Below, in pieces: positions 15,484 through 24,587 of a stretch of 24,919 bases of DNA. Below the pieces are notes generated by a model. The model was not told where the DNA came from. It ran no database searches and was given only the letters and a program-made list of their open reading frames with translations. Position numbers and translations under genes: made by a program. Within the stretch, counting starts at the first letter, position 1, and every line of letters begins with the position of its first letter. Origin of the DNA: Candidatus Bathyarchaeota archaeon (GTDB lineage Archaea > Thermoproteota > Bathyarchaeia > Bathyarchaeales > DTEX01); contig PIYJ01000014.1 of the NCBI GenBank assembly GCA_003601725.1, positions 1 to 24,919 on the forward strand, in the 5' to 3' direction.

Positions 15484-15547
15484 AATATACACCTAGTAAT
15501 CTAAAACTCGGCTTGGACTATTTTAGTTTTTTTCTTAATGGCGATTA

Positions 15548-18500
15548 TTATGACAAAGTAATTATTTTTAATTCTTGGAATGGTTTTTTCATACGTTCTT
15601 CAACCGGTCGGTTGTCAACTACATAGCAGATGGTCTTTTTCTGCTTGACGGATTCCATGGTTAAAGCAGAGCATATTGAAGCGTTCTCTCCTGAGATGCA
15701 TACTATGTCTGCTCTCGAGACTAGATTTTTAGCGGCTTCCATTATTTGGGTCAAGTTATGAGGGTTAACGATTGAAACTGTGAATTTAGGTGGCCGAATT
15801 CCCCTTAAAATAAGAGCTTCCTTTAATGTCTCTATCTTGTCATATGTGTCCGGATAAGTTGATATTACATACAGCGTAGTGGGGGAATAAGTGTTAACTA
15901 GATTATAAAGTGTGCTCAGATGAGGGTCGAATGGTGTGGCCACCTCGCATTCCGCTGTGCTCCATTCGAGAATTACCTTTCTAACATACGAAGCAGTTAC
16001 ATACACGGATTCTTTCTGAGGAACAGAAGGGTCCTCCGCGGTGCACATCAGCTTTAACTCGTATACTCCCCCTACTCCTTTTTGGATGATTAAGCTATTT
16101 CTTGTTCTTCCTCCCTTCCTAGGGAGATAATAATCGAAACTTATCTTTCTCAGTATTCCTTTTTCAGACGGTTCTTTCTCAAGATTGATCTGCCCAACGA
16201 AGCTAGGCTCATCTCTTTGTAGACGCTTGATTATAAACGCTGTGAATGGCTCAAGTTCTTTAGCCATCAATACAATGGGTAGATTTAAAACCCAAGGTCT
16301 ATTGGATTCTGTTGGAAGTTCTTCTTCTTCGATGCTCCACTGTCTTGATAATGAGGGGGTCACAATTGTGGATGAACGTAAGGCAGGGATCAAAGAAGCA
16401 ACGACCGCTGTCAAGACGGATATAAAAATGGATAGAACTCCCCATTCAGCTGAAACCTTCTCTCGTACTTGAAGCCCGCTCAGTAAGAATGCTAGACGAT
16501 AACCTGAAATTCCAAGAAGATAGCCTAGCCCTCCGCCGATAAATCCGATTATCATAGCCTCTGCGATGAAGAGTGCAGCAATATGAGCTGGGTTCAACCC
16601 TATGGATGACAGACTAGCTATCTCATTTCTCCGTTCATTAACATTAGCGAACATCGATAGCCCTATATTCAGCATAACTAAGACCATGAGTGGAAGAACA
16701 AGACCAGTTCCCTGCTCCTCTATATATTCGCCTAAATAGTAGGCGGTTAAAAATCTCGGATGCGAAATGTAGACTCTATATTCATAGATCAGAGCAATCA
16801 TCTTAGCTAAGGATTCATAGCCCTTGATCTCTGAGAGCTGCACGGCGACGCGTGATGTAGAGACTTCAGGTAAGGTGAGAGCTTTCTCATAATTTACTAT
16901 AATGACGCTCTCAGGTGGGCATGGAAGATTCCCAACCGCACTCTGTGGATCAGGATCCTTACAGTACGGCAGATATATCTCGCCATTGATGTCTACTAAT
17001 CGTGATAGGGCATCTCTGTCGAAGAAGCCTCGAATGATAAATTCTTGTCCGAACCCGTAAAGTTTGTCCCCTACATTGACATTCAATGATTCTTTCCAAG
17101 AAGAGCTTACGAGGATCCCGTTAGGATCGTCATCCCTTAAGTAATCTCCTTCCTTTACTATTTGATTTAACTTGGTGAGGTTCGCTTCTCCACTTGGGAT
17201 GATTCCTATGACTCCTAGTACCTCCCTCCATTCCCCACGCGTCGAATATAATCGTCCAAGTGGATTATTCATGTAGACCGGCGTATTTTCCGCTTTAGGA
17301 GAGAATAGGGTCACGTTCGGATTAGACTCTAACCATTCAAGGAAGGATTCCGGTAATTGTACGAATTCCCCCGGAGCTCCGCCTAAAGGCAAGTCTTCAA
17401 TTAGCAGCGCATCAACTGGTAAGACGGAGTTCATCGTCATCATCGAGAGGCCGTATCTGGGAGATATAGAAGTTAACGTGATAAACCCGAAGACAAGGAT
17501 CATGATGCTTATCAGGTTCATCAATGTCCTCACCCTTCTTCTTTGGAGATTTCGGCTGCCCATTGAGAATGCCATTGCAATTGCACTTTTGAGCTGTATC
17601 GGTTGATCTTCACTTCTCTTTTCATGAGCAAGCCTGGGAAAAAGGAAAGTTGTAGCTTTTCCAAATAGGAAGATGAAGATGCCCATGGAAATGTATGTTA
17701 GCCTGTGAACTAGGCGGCATCCTGGGAATATGAAGTAATAGAATGTAAATAGAAGAAAATAGAACGCTGTTTCTAGAAGGAAAGTGATAGAGATTGAAAA
17801 TCTTCCATTTTCTGTGGTTATCTCTAAAAAGTTAGACTTTTCCGTAACGAGACGGGCAGAGGCCAAAGCGACAATTAGGAGAAGGATGAGCGCGGGAACG
17901 AGTGATTGTGAGCTTGATTCGATTAATCCTTTAAGGGTGCTTTCGGATCTTACTGCTAGGATGTATGCGCTTCGTGCCTTCGCAAAGGACTGATCGAAGA
18001 ATTGTTTCTTCCACAAAAAGAGAGCTTCTTCAACGGAATCATAAGCATTATAAAGATCCTCACTCTCCGCCTCGACTAGGAAACCGGCGGTTCGGCAGTC
18101 ATCAAGAAGGGAAAAGCCGGAATTCAATATTCCCTTTACATATTCAATGTTTGATATAACGCTGTATTCCCTAACATCGACATGTAGAGTCTCACCTTGT
18201 GGCAACTTAAAGTATCCAATCTTTCCGGTCACGATGAATGTTTGAGATCCTCCCGCCTGAAAATTCGCTGTTACTCGGAGCTTAACCTCAGTTTCAGCCG
18301 GAACTATGACTAATCTTTCATCGAAACCGAGAAACCGAACGAGATGCGAAGAGCTTCCATAATCCCTAACTGGCCCCGTCCAATATTCTTCCCCGCCGCC
18401 TTTCGGCTCCAAAATCATAAACTGATAGCTAGTAGCAGCTCTATTAGTCTTGACATGTCTTATATCTCCATCCAGATATATGGACGCGCCTTTCTTCAAA

Positions 18501-18838
18501 ACGAATCGGCGTGAAGATATAGAATCCGATGATAACCAAGTGCGCCATCTCTCTGGAACGTAATCTACACCAGGGGTCTTTCTATTATCGTAGGTAACAT
18601 AGATTAGGTATGACCCTTCTCTATCAACCGAAGTATAGAATCTCCCCGCAGAGTCTGTTTTCACCATCTTTACAAAGGATACTCTATATCTATAATAGCG
18701 AGTATCAAAAGAGAGTATAGTGACATTTGCCCCGATAATGGGGTTTCCATCCTCATCGACAACTGTTCCTTTTACACCTGCTTGATTATGAGGCTGAGCA
18801 TTATCCGCAAAGAGTTCAGTTACAAGAATAGTGAACAA
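15548..18838 (-). CDS. FtsX/MacB-type ABC permease with CnaB-like N-terminus and CARF-like C-terminus
   Basis: 1096 aa from TTG 18838, but the true start is probably the in-frame ATC at 18871 (see 18869-18886). That adds a signal peptide (DRLYKLAIFFLFTILVTELF). Numbering is from 18838. Residues 20-115 form a carboxypeptidase-regulatory-like domain (VKGTVVDEDGNPIIGANVTI). About 115-240 is an extracytoplasmic beta-rich region. Membrane segments lie near 313-330, 355-375, 380-402 and 443-460. A MacB-like extracytoplasmic domain follows, then the FtsX core with NERRNEIASLSSIGLNPAHI and a last membrane segment ending ALRSS. The C-terminal ~270 residues are cytoplasmic, and 968-1096 have a CARF-like Rossmann pattern. 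No ABC ATPase gene adjoins it. Energy source and substrate are unknown. Confidence 0.85.
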   Translation of the reverse strand: MFTILVTELFADNAQPHNQAGVKGTVVDEDGNPIIGANVTILSFDTRYYRYRVSFVKMVKTDSAGRFYTSVDREGSYLIYVTYDNRKTPGVDYVPERWRTWLSSDSISSRRFVLKKGASIYLDGDIRHVKTNRAATSYQFMILEPKGGGEEYWTGPVRDYGSSSHLVRFLGFDERLVIVPAETEVKLRVTANFQAGGSQTFIVTGKIGYFKLPQGETLHVDVREYSVISNIEYVKGILNSGFSLLDDCRTAGFLVEAESEDLYNAYDSVEEALFLWKKQFFDQSFAKARSAYILAVRSESTLKGLIESSSQSLVPALILLLIVALASARLVTEKSNFLEITTENGRFSISITFLLETAFYFLLFTFYYFIFPGCRLVHRLTYISMGIFIFLFGKATTFLFPRLAHEKRSEDQPIQLKSAIAMAFSMGSRNLQRRRVRTLMNLISIMILVFGFITLTSISPRYGLSMMTMNSVLPVDALLIEDLPLGGAPGEFVQLPESFLEWLESNPNVTLFSPKAENTPVYMNNPLGRLYSTRGEWREVLGVIGIIPSGEANLTKLNQIVKEGDYLRDDDPNGILVSSSWKESLNVNVGDKLYGFGQEFIIRGFFDRDALSRLVDINGEIYLPYCKDPDPQSAVGNLPCPPESVIIVNYEKALTLPEVSTSRVAVQLSEIKGYESLAKMIALIYEYRVYISHPRFLTAYYLGEYIEEQGTGLVLPLMVLVMLNIGLSMFANVNERRNEIASLSSIGLNPAHIAALFIAEAMIIGFIGGGLGYLLGISGYRLAFLLSGLQVREKVSAEWGVLSIFISVLTAVVASLIPALRSSTIVTPSLSRQWSIEEEELPTESNRPWVLNLPIVLMAKELEPFTAFIIKRLQRDEPSFVGQINLEKEPSEKGILRKISFDYYLPRKGGRTRNSLIIQKGVGGVYELKLMCTAEDPSVPQKESVYVTASYVRKVILEWSTAECEVATPFDPHLSTLYNLVNTYSPTTLYVISTYPDTYDKIETLKEALILRGIRPPKFTVSIVNPHNLTQIMEAAKNLVSRADIVCISGENASICSALTMESVKQKKTICYVVDNRPVEERMKKPFQELKIITLS

Positions 18839-18868
18839 AAAGAAGATTGCAAGTTTGTAAAGCCTATC

Positions 18869-18886
18869 GATGCTGAGTCTCCCTCC
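18869..18886 (-). promoter_or_regulatory. Strong ribosome binding site with an ATC start codon for the permease gene
   Basis: On the minus strand GGAGGGAG (18886-18879) is followed after 7 nt by ATC (18871-18869), in frame with the permease. No ATG, GTG or TTG occurs in frame between an upstream TAG and TTG 18838, and that TTG would cut off the positive N-region and most of the signal peptide. The arrangement implies initiation at ATC, or a base error or mutation from ATG. Confidence 0.5.
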
Positions 18887-18889
18887 AGT

Positions 18890-19562
18890 ACATGTCTATC
18901 GTGTTATAATCATTTAACGCTCATAAATAAGATTGTTGTAATTTTTGGATATTCATTTATACGTATTGAAACGATTATGGAGCCTAATACAAGATCGTTC
19001 TTTAATGATCCCTCCTGTCTAAAGATTGCTTCTTCTCTAACCTAAATTAACCTAAAACAGATTCTTTCAAATCGTTATCATTTACGACAACAAGAGACTT
19101 CGTTTTGAATAAAAGATGAAGAGCGAAAAATTTAAAAACTTAGTTCACAAGCGGCACGGAAGAATATATCCAATATTATTTAAGAAATATACACTTACGC
19201 GGAAAAAAGGGATATAGAGAAACGTACAATCACGGTCACGAACGTATAGAGATACGCATTCCCTAGAAAACGAAGGAAAATAATACGAATCCATCCGAAA
19301 ATATCACTTCATTTATAAAGAATTTTTTCCCAAACATGAAGAAAGAAGAGGAAACCCCCGCCTATTTTTAAACTATTTAAAGAAAAAAATTCCTCGCAAA
19401 AATAAGAGAGGAAAACAAGTCTGCTATTAAAGAAAAAGGAAGAAAGGCAAGGGGCAGATCACGCCGTGTCAACCCTTCTCAAGAACGCACTTGGGTTATG
19501 TTTGTTAGAATCTTCAAAAAAAGTCGATCTCATCCATCTCTAGCTATGGATATTCATGTTTT
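18890..19562. other. A/T-rich intergenic region between the two large envelope genes
   Basis: No gene supported on either strand. Small inverted repeats are present: TTCCTC/GAGGAA around a 12-nt spacer near 19390-19415, and AACCC/GGGTT near 19470-19497. Minus-strand T-rich tracts just below 19450 and 19400 could stop transcription of the gene ending at 19563. The AAATTTAAAAAC stretch near 19129-19140 resembles a TATA box without an obvious transcript. Confidence 0.5.
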
Positions 19563-22208
19563 TCATCTAGTATAGTAATACGCGTTTTCCGTGAATTCCG
19601 GGCTGCTGATCCATCCTTTGAATGCTTCAACCTTTATCCTATCATCGCTTACCATTTGAACCAGCAGAGTGATCTTTGGAGCATCCGGATTCGTATCGTA
19701 TGGCTCCAGATAATAAACTATCTTTCCAGAGGAAGGATCAACGTCAGCCGGATCCGGCGTGTTACCGTGGATCACGTATGTTGCGGGTTCTTCAACGAGG
19801 TATCCGCCTATCCCTATAAGCACCTTAGATGGGTCAAGATAATCATAGGCGAATGCCAGCGTAGCCTTCCAGGAAACATCGGGGTTTTCCTCGGCGAATT
19901 CTTCAAGGATCCAGTTTCCAACGAGCTTTCCCGGCTGGTCGTAACAGAAAGTGCCTATTCTAGGCTCAGCGGTTCTCGGAAGCTTCGCCAAGTACTGCTC
20001 CTTTAATGATTCTTCGCAGTAGGGAATGAAGTGCGTTCCACATATGTACTTAAGATTGTATCTCTCGGGATTTATGAAGCTATTATTGACGTCCTTGTCG
20101 TATACGCCCCAGTCAAACCCAACGACGAGATCTGGATGCCCACCAACTTTTCCGATCACATCGCCAGCCTTCACGTATATCTTAACGCGCCAAGAATTCT
20201 CACCTGTCTTCTCCCCTTCTTGAAGGCCCTGTTCTACTTCTTCGCTCAGCCCCGTGAGATGGTCGAAGATGCTGACGAAAGTGTTTGAATGAGCCATTCT
20301 CAGCTGGTAATCATCGAATTCCGGCTTGTACATTATCTCGAATATTATGCCGTCAGCTGGGGCGCGAAGCTGATATTCCAAGGCTGGATTCTTAAGGATG
20401 AAGCCTCCATGCTCTGTCGGTATCACATGCCCAGAAGGAGCGTTCATCCTTCCTAGAGGTTCAACCCGTCCTATCGCTTCAAGTTCCACTGGGCTAACAG
20501 TGAAGACCACAGATCCCTCGCCTAGCTCTGGAAGGTGCGTGAAGGGAGGTTCAACCTGGAAAAATGCCCCCTCTCCTTCCTTTGGCGCCGTCTCACTCAT
20601 CATCATCGGCTGGCATTCTTTAAGCAGTTCCCACGGTCCAGACGCGATTCCTATCACGATTTTACCTGCTGGGACGTGGGGGTCTTTCATTACGAATATG
20701 TAGACTCCCTGATCATCTTTCTTCAATAAAAGATATCTTAGGCTGAAGTTTTGGTTCTCATCAGAGAAGAAGTCTTCATCAATAAGAGTCCATTCAGCCA
20801 TCTTTTGCTTGTACCATTCTGAAACCTCATCAATAGTTGCGGAGGCCATGTAGGCTATACGGTCAGCATCGCCTGCCACGCCCATATCCGCCCATACATC
20901 GTCAGGGAGCCAAGTGACTTCAGCGCTCGGATATTTGAGAACTGTTTCCTCTGAAGGAGCTCTCCAGATGGGTGATGAAAAGAATTCCTTTATTGTTGAT
21001 TCTGCAGGTCTGTTGATGATGTCGGCGAAGATCTTGTCTTCACGTAGATTCCAGTTCATAATTAACACGCCTACTGGTCCCCGGTAAACTGACGGGTCTA
21101 GATGCCGTATAACCTTAAAGAGAGACTCGAAGCATTCGGATTGTCTCTTGAGCTTCTCTTCCGTAGCTGGCTTGTCATCGTAGAACCAGACCTCGCTGAT
21201 GTACCAGCTATTGTTCCATCTTTGACAGAGCTCCCTCATTATGCCAGCGGTTTCCAGAAGGTCATTTCCGAATCTCTCCTCGTCGAAAAGGGAGATCTTC
21301 GATCCAACCAGGATGCCTACGAGATCGACGCATGACAGATTATAGGCGTAAAGGCTGTCTCGGAATATTGGATGAGCATCCCCGAGCTGCGTGACGAGTT
21401 TTCCTTTGAAGACTGATCTGACGGTTGAGGCATATTTTGAATGATACTCATTAACGAGTTTTATAATATCTTCTTCAGACATCTTCAGTCGGCAGTCAAC
21501 CCTCAAGAAGTGATCAAGCTCACCGAAGGGATTAAAGAACTCAAACTTGTATCTTTCAGAGAGCCCCGCAAGCCTTCCAACTATCGTCTGCCAATCATCT
21601 AGTGCTTTGCGAAGCTCATCAACGCTTTTAAAACCTGATTCAGAAAAGAAGCTTGCGCTTAGATGAACCGCTAACCCCGCTTTCTTAGCCATTATGCAGT
21701 CAGCCATCACCGCTCTGAGATATCTATCTATGTCACGCGTTTCCGATCCGAGAGTGTAGAATTCGCCGTCTCTGTACACCAGCATGAACCTAGCTGCATA
21801 GACAGTTGCGTTTAATCGTTGCTTCATCAAAAGGTTCTCTTCTATCGCTGTTTCGTTAACAGGACGGAATGGACCCGGATCGAAAAGGCCAGCTGAGATT
21901 GCTCCCTTCAAGAAATCAATTTCTATCCGCGTTAAGTTTTCAGCCGTATTATTCAAGACTTCCCATGAGGGAGCTCCTTTACTCCAATCGTAATCTTCAA
22001 GTGTAACCGGGACTACCGAGACTACGGTCTGATTGGATTGTTCCTCCTCGGATGTTTTCGACGGCTGCGGAGATTCTTCACGTTGCTCTTCAGCCGGAGC
22101 TTGAGGAACTCTCAAAAGAGCTATTCCTACAATTATGCTTACGGCGAGTATGCCGATGAGAAGCGACACGTAAATAGTCGTTTTTCCATTCAATCTCGAC
22201 TTCCTCAA
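19563..22208 (-). CDS. Membrane-anchored glycoside-hydrolase-like protein with degenerate M23-like domain
   Basis: 881 aa from TTG 22208. Residues 1-34 are a basic N-region plus one membrane helix (IYVSLLIGILAVSIIVGIAL). A Glu/Gln/Ser-rich linker runs to about 65. Residues ~80-400 look like a clan-A glycoside-hydrolase TIM barrel, with candidate catalytic glutamates E230 (FFNPFGELDHF) and E339 (YISEVWFYDD) about 109 residues apart. A middle alpha/beta region (~440-540) resembles small archaeal surface domains (EVSEWYKQKMAEW). Residues ~600-720 echo M23/lipoyl-like folds (LRAPADGIIFEI, FVSIFDHL, VKAGDVIGKVGG) but lack the zinc set, so that part is probably a binding domain. A beta-rich C-terminus ends the protein. 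Expected outside the cell. The domain calls are inferred from motifs. Confidence 0.65.
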   Translation of the reverse strand: MRKSRLNGKTTIYVSLLIGILAVSIIVGIALLRVPQAPAEEQREESPQPSKTSEEEQSNQTVVSVVPVTLEDYDWSKGAPSWEVLNNTAENLTRIEIDFLKGAISAGLFDPGPFRPVNETAIEENLLMKQRLNATVYAARFMLVYRDGEFYTLGSETRDIDRYLRAVMADCIMAKKAGLAVHLSASFFSESGFKSVDELRKALDDWQTIVGRLAGLSERYKFEFFNPFGELDHFLRVDCRLKMSEEDIIKLVNEYHSKYASTVRSVFKGKLVTQLGDAHPIFRDSLYAYNLSCVDLVGILVGSKISLFDEERFGNDLLETAGIMRELCQRWNNSWYISEVWFYDDKPATEEKLKRQSECFESLFKVIRHLDPSVYRGPVGVLIMNWNLREDKIFADIINRPAESTIKEFFSSPIWRAPSEETVLKYPSAEVTWLPDDVWADMGVAGDADRIAYMASATIDEVSEWYKQKMAEWTLIDEDFFSDENQNFSLRYLLLKKDDQGVYIFVMKDPHVPAGKIVIGIASGPWELLKECQPMMMSETAPKEGEGAFFQVEPPFTHLPELGEGSVVFTVSPVELEAIGRVEPLGRMNAPSGHVIPTEHGGFILKNPALEYQLRAPADGIIFEIMYKPEFDDYQLRMAHSNTFVSIFDHLTGLSEEVEQGLQEGEKTGENSWRVKIYVKAGDVIGKVGGHPDLVVGFDWGVYDKDVNNSFINPERYNLKYICGTHFIPYCEESLKEQYLAKLPRTAEPRIGTFCYDQPGKLVGNWILEEFAEENPDVSWKATLAFAYDYLDPSKVLIGIGGYLVEEPATYVIHGNTPDPADVDPSSGKIVYYLEPYDTNPDAPKITLLVQMVSDDRIKVEAFKGWISSPEFTENAYYYTR

Positions 22209-22219
22209 CGGTTAACCGT
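22208..22219. promoter_or_regulatory. 12-bp perfect palindrome touching the start codon
   Basis: ACGGTTAACCGT is a perfect palindrome whose left end is the first base of the TTG start of the minus-strand gene at 22208. No ribosome binding site precedes that start, so the transcript may be leaderless. A dimeric regulator bound here would cover the transcription start. Confidence 0.3.
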
Positions 22220-22338
22220 AATATTAGATTTTAATTTTCTTAAAAAATGAATGAATCATAAATATGTTTATTCCTTCCCGATTCTGCGGCGATCTCAAAG
22301 AAGTAAAGATTTATTCGTTTAGGCTTCTCTTTCAGATC

Positions 22339-23076
22339 ATGGAACCGGAGAAGGATGCTTGCGGCCAAGAGGTCTGGGCATATTTCAAAAGGAAAGCTGG
22401 CTTTGAAATTGTGGAAAGAGATGACGGCTACTTCGATGTTTCAAGCGGGCCGAAGCTTTATTTTTCTGAATATGAAGAGTGGGTGGATTACGAGAAAAAG
22501 GCAATGGAATTCGTTAAGGGCAGAGTTCTGGATATAGGTTGCGGAGCGGGGAGACATTCGCTGTATCTTCAAAATAGGGGCTTCGACGTTCTTGGAATAG
22601 ACAATTCTCCACTTGCAATTAAAGTTTGCAAGCTTAGAGGATTAAAGAAAGCGAGAGTAATGTCAATCGATGAAATAGGTAAATTTGCTCCCAACTCATT
22701 TGACACAGTGCTCATGCTGGGAAACAATTTCGGACTTTTCGGAAGCCCCCAGAAAGCAAGGGAACTGCTGAAAAAGCTTTACGAAATAACAAGCCCAAAG
22801 GGCTTAATCATCGCTGAGAGCCGAGACCCATATAAGACTGAGAACCCGGCTCATCTTGAATATCACGAATTTAACCGGAAAAGAGGGAGAATGCCCGGTC
22901 AGCTGAGGATAAGAATTAGATTCGAAAAATACGTTACAGACTGGTTTGATTACCTGATCGTCTCGAAGGATGAGATGAAACAGATATTAAAAGGAACAGG
23001 ATGGAAAATCAAGAGATTCATCGACTCCGACGGTGCACAATACATAGCAATCATTCATAAACAAACCTTGGAGTAA
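22339..23076 (+). CDS. Class I SAM-dependent methyltransferase
   Basis: 245 aa from ATG 22339; a reading from 22264 is possible but adds non-family sequence. The Rossmann-like methyltransferase core is clear: motif I VLDIGCGAGRHSLYL (63-77), motif II acidic end in VLGIDNSPLAI, motif III region in IDEIGKFAPNSFDTVLMLGN and PKGLIIAESRDPY. The C-terminal RFEKYVTDWFDYLIVSKDEM segment and a final strand (GAQYIAIIHK) complete the fold. The substrate is unknown. It is divergent from the large envelope gene, with a short A/T-rich promoter region between (TATA-like near 22258-22268). Family assignment is firm. Confidence 0.9.
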   Translation: MEPEKDACGQEVWAYFKRKAGFEIVERDDGYFDVSSGPKLYFSEYEEWVDYEKKAMEFVKGRVLDIGCGAGRHSLYLQNRGFDVLGIDNSPLAIKVCKLRGLKKARVMSIDEIGKFAPNSFDTVLMLGNNFGLFGSPQKARELLKKLYEITSPKGLIIAESRDPYKTENPAHLEYHEFNRKRGRMPGQLRIRIRFEKYVTDWFDYLIVSKDEMKQILKGTGWKIKRFIDSDGAQYIAIIHKQTLE

Positions 23077-23264
23077 CCCAGACAATCCATTACCTCAATC
23101 ATGAAGAGTTATTTCCGTTTCATAGAATCCACAGCTACGTACAGACCTTGCCTTTTAATGTAGCTAAAATCCTCGTATCGCGCTGAATCTAATTTATGTT
23201 TTCTTAGCCTTAACTTTTAGGCGGGTTCACAGTTAGTAAAATAATATTATTGGAGACTCGTGGA

Positions 23265-24392
23265 ATGTTCGATGTAAAACACAACTTCGATAGGCTGATT
23301 GAGGTTCTATGGAACGAAGAGCCTGACCGCCTCCCCTTCTATGAGCATCTGGTCGATAACGAGGTCATCGAAGCCATAACGGGAGAACCTGTCACGAAGC
23401 TCGAAATCTACGATCCGGGCATTGCACGCCTGAAGGAAGAGGGACCAAAGATTATGAGAAGGGTTAGACGTTTCGCGAAGGCTCTGATAAAGTTCTACCG
23501 TGGAATGGGTTACGATTACGTCCCGTTTGAGGCTCCACTTAGGATTGTTCGAACTAACATCCGTGAGGGTACGGATATTGCTCAACTATCGCGGGGGATA
23601 CGAACGTGGGTCGACGAGACAAAAGGGACGATCGAGACGAGGGAGGACTTCGAGAAGTATCCCTGGCCCGACCCCGAGGAGGCAGCTGACTTAACGATAA
23701 TCGAGGAGATATGCAAGATGCTGCCGGAGGATATGGGGCTTGTCTCAGGGGTTGCGGGAGGAGTCTTCGAGCATGTCGCATGGATCATGGGGCTTCGTCC
23801 GTTTTCGATAGCCCTCTATAGGGACCCTAAGCTCATCGAGGATATGTTCAACATGGTCGGCAAGCTCATTCTTGAGACAGATAAGCGTATAGTTGAGATC
23901 GAGGAGGTGGGGGTTCTCAGGATGGGGGACGACTTGGGCTACAAGTCTGGGACGATGATTTCACGTGAGCAGTTACGGAGATACGTCTTCCCATGGCAGA
24001 AAAAATGCGTTGACTTAGCTCATAAGCATGGTAAGCCATTCATCCTTCACTCCTGTGGAAACCTCGAGAAGATAATGGAGGCTCTCATCGAGTATGTGAG
24101 GATAGATGCCAGACACTCCTTCCAAGATAACATAACGCCCGTAACCGAAGCCAAGAAGAAGTATGGCGATAGAATAGCCATCCTTGGAGGGATAGACGTG
24201 GACAAACTCTGCCGCCTTCCAGTGGATGAGCTGCGAAAGTACGTAGCTAAGACAATCAGTGAGTGCGCGAGGGACGGGGGATATGCCCTCGGCTCGGGGA
24301 ATTCTATAACGAATTACATGAAGATAGAGAACTATAAGGCGATGCTGGAGGTTGGGTTAAGGCTTGGGAAGTACCCCTTACGGCGCCGTTAA
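23265..24392 (+). CDS. UroD/MtaA-family protein
   Basis: 375 aa from ATG 23265, with GGAG 9 nt upstream; TTG 23250 is an alternative. TIM barrel of the uroporphyrinogen decarboxylase superfamily. The N-terminus FDRLIEVLWNEEPDRLPFYE, the central SGVAGGVFEHVAWIMGLRPF, MGDDLGYKSGTMISREQLRR, FILHSCGNLEKIMEALIE, IAILGGIDVDKLC and the terminal GLRLGKYP are typical. The H-x-C zinc half-site of corrinoid-methyltransferase relatives is kept in HSCG, but the later ligand position reads GSGNS without Cys. So methyl transfer is possible but not assured. Another family member begins 195 nt downstream on the same strand. No corrinoid protein gene is visible here. Confidence 0.88.
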   Translation: MFDVKHNFDRLIEVLWNEEPDRLPFYEHLVDNEVIEAITGEPVTKLEIYDPGIARLKEEGPKIMRRVRRFAKALIKFYRGMGYDYVPFEAPLRIVRTNIREGTDIAQLSRGIRTWVDETKGTIETREDFEKYPWPDPEEAADLTIIEEICKMLPEDMGLVSGVAGGVFEHVAWIMGLRPFSIALYRDPKLIEDMFNMVGKLILETDKRIVEIEEVGVLRMGDDLGYKSGTMISREQLRRYVFPWQKKCVDLAHKHGKPFILHSCGNLEKIMEALIEYVRIDARHSFQDNITPVTEAKKKYGDRIAILGGIDVDKLCRLPVDELRKYVAKTISECARDGGYALGSGNSITNYMKIENYKAMLEVGLRLGKYPLRRR

Positions 24393-24574
24393 CCGTCCTA
24401 AAACACGGATGAAGAAATTTTATCAGGTATAGGAGACTCCGGATCGGCCGGATTGAGGATCTCCGTCATCCGGTTCGAATACATCAAAACGCGTGAGGCG
24501 GATCAGAATCTCACGGAGAGGTACAGAGATATTATTAAGCCATTCCTATAGAACGATTTTATTATGGCAAAAAA

Positions 24575-24580
24575 GGGAGG
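24575..24580 (+). promoter_or_regulatory. Ribosome binding site for the terminal UroD-family gene
   Basis: GGGAGG lies 7 nt before TTG 24588 and decides that non-ATG start. Confidence 0.7.
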
Positions 24581-24587
24581 CTAAAGG

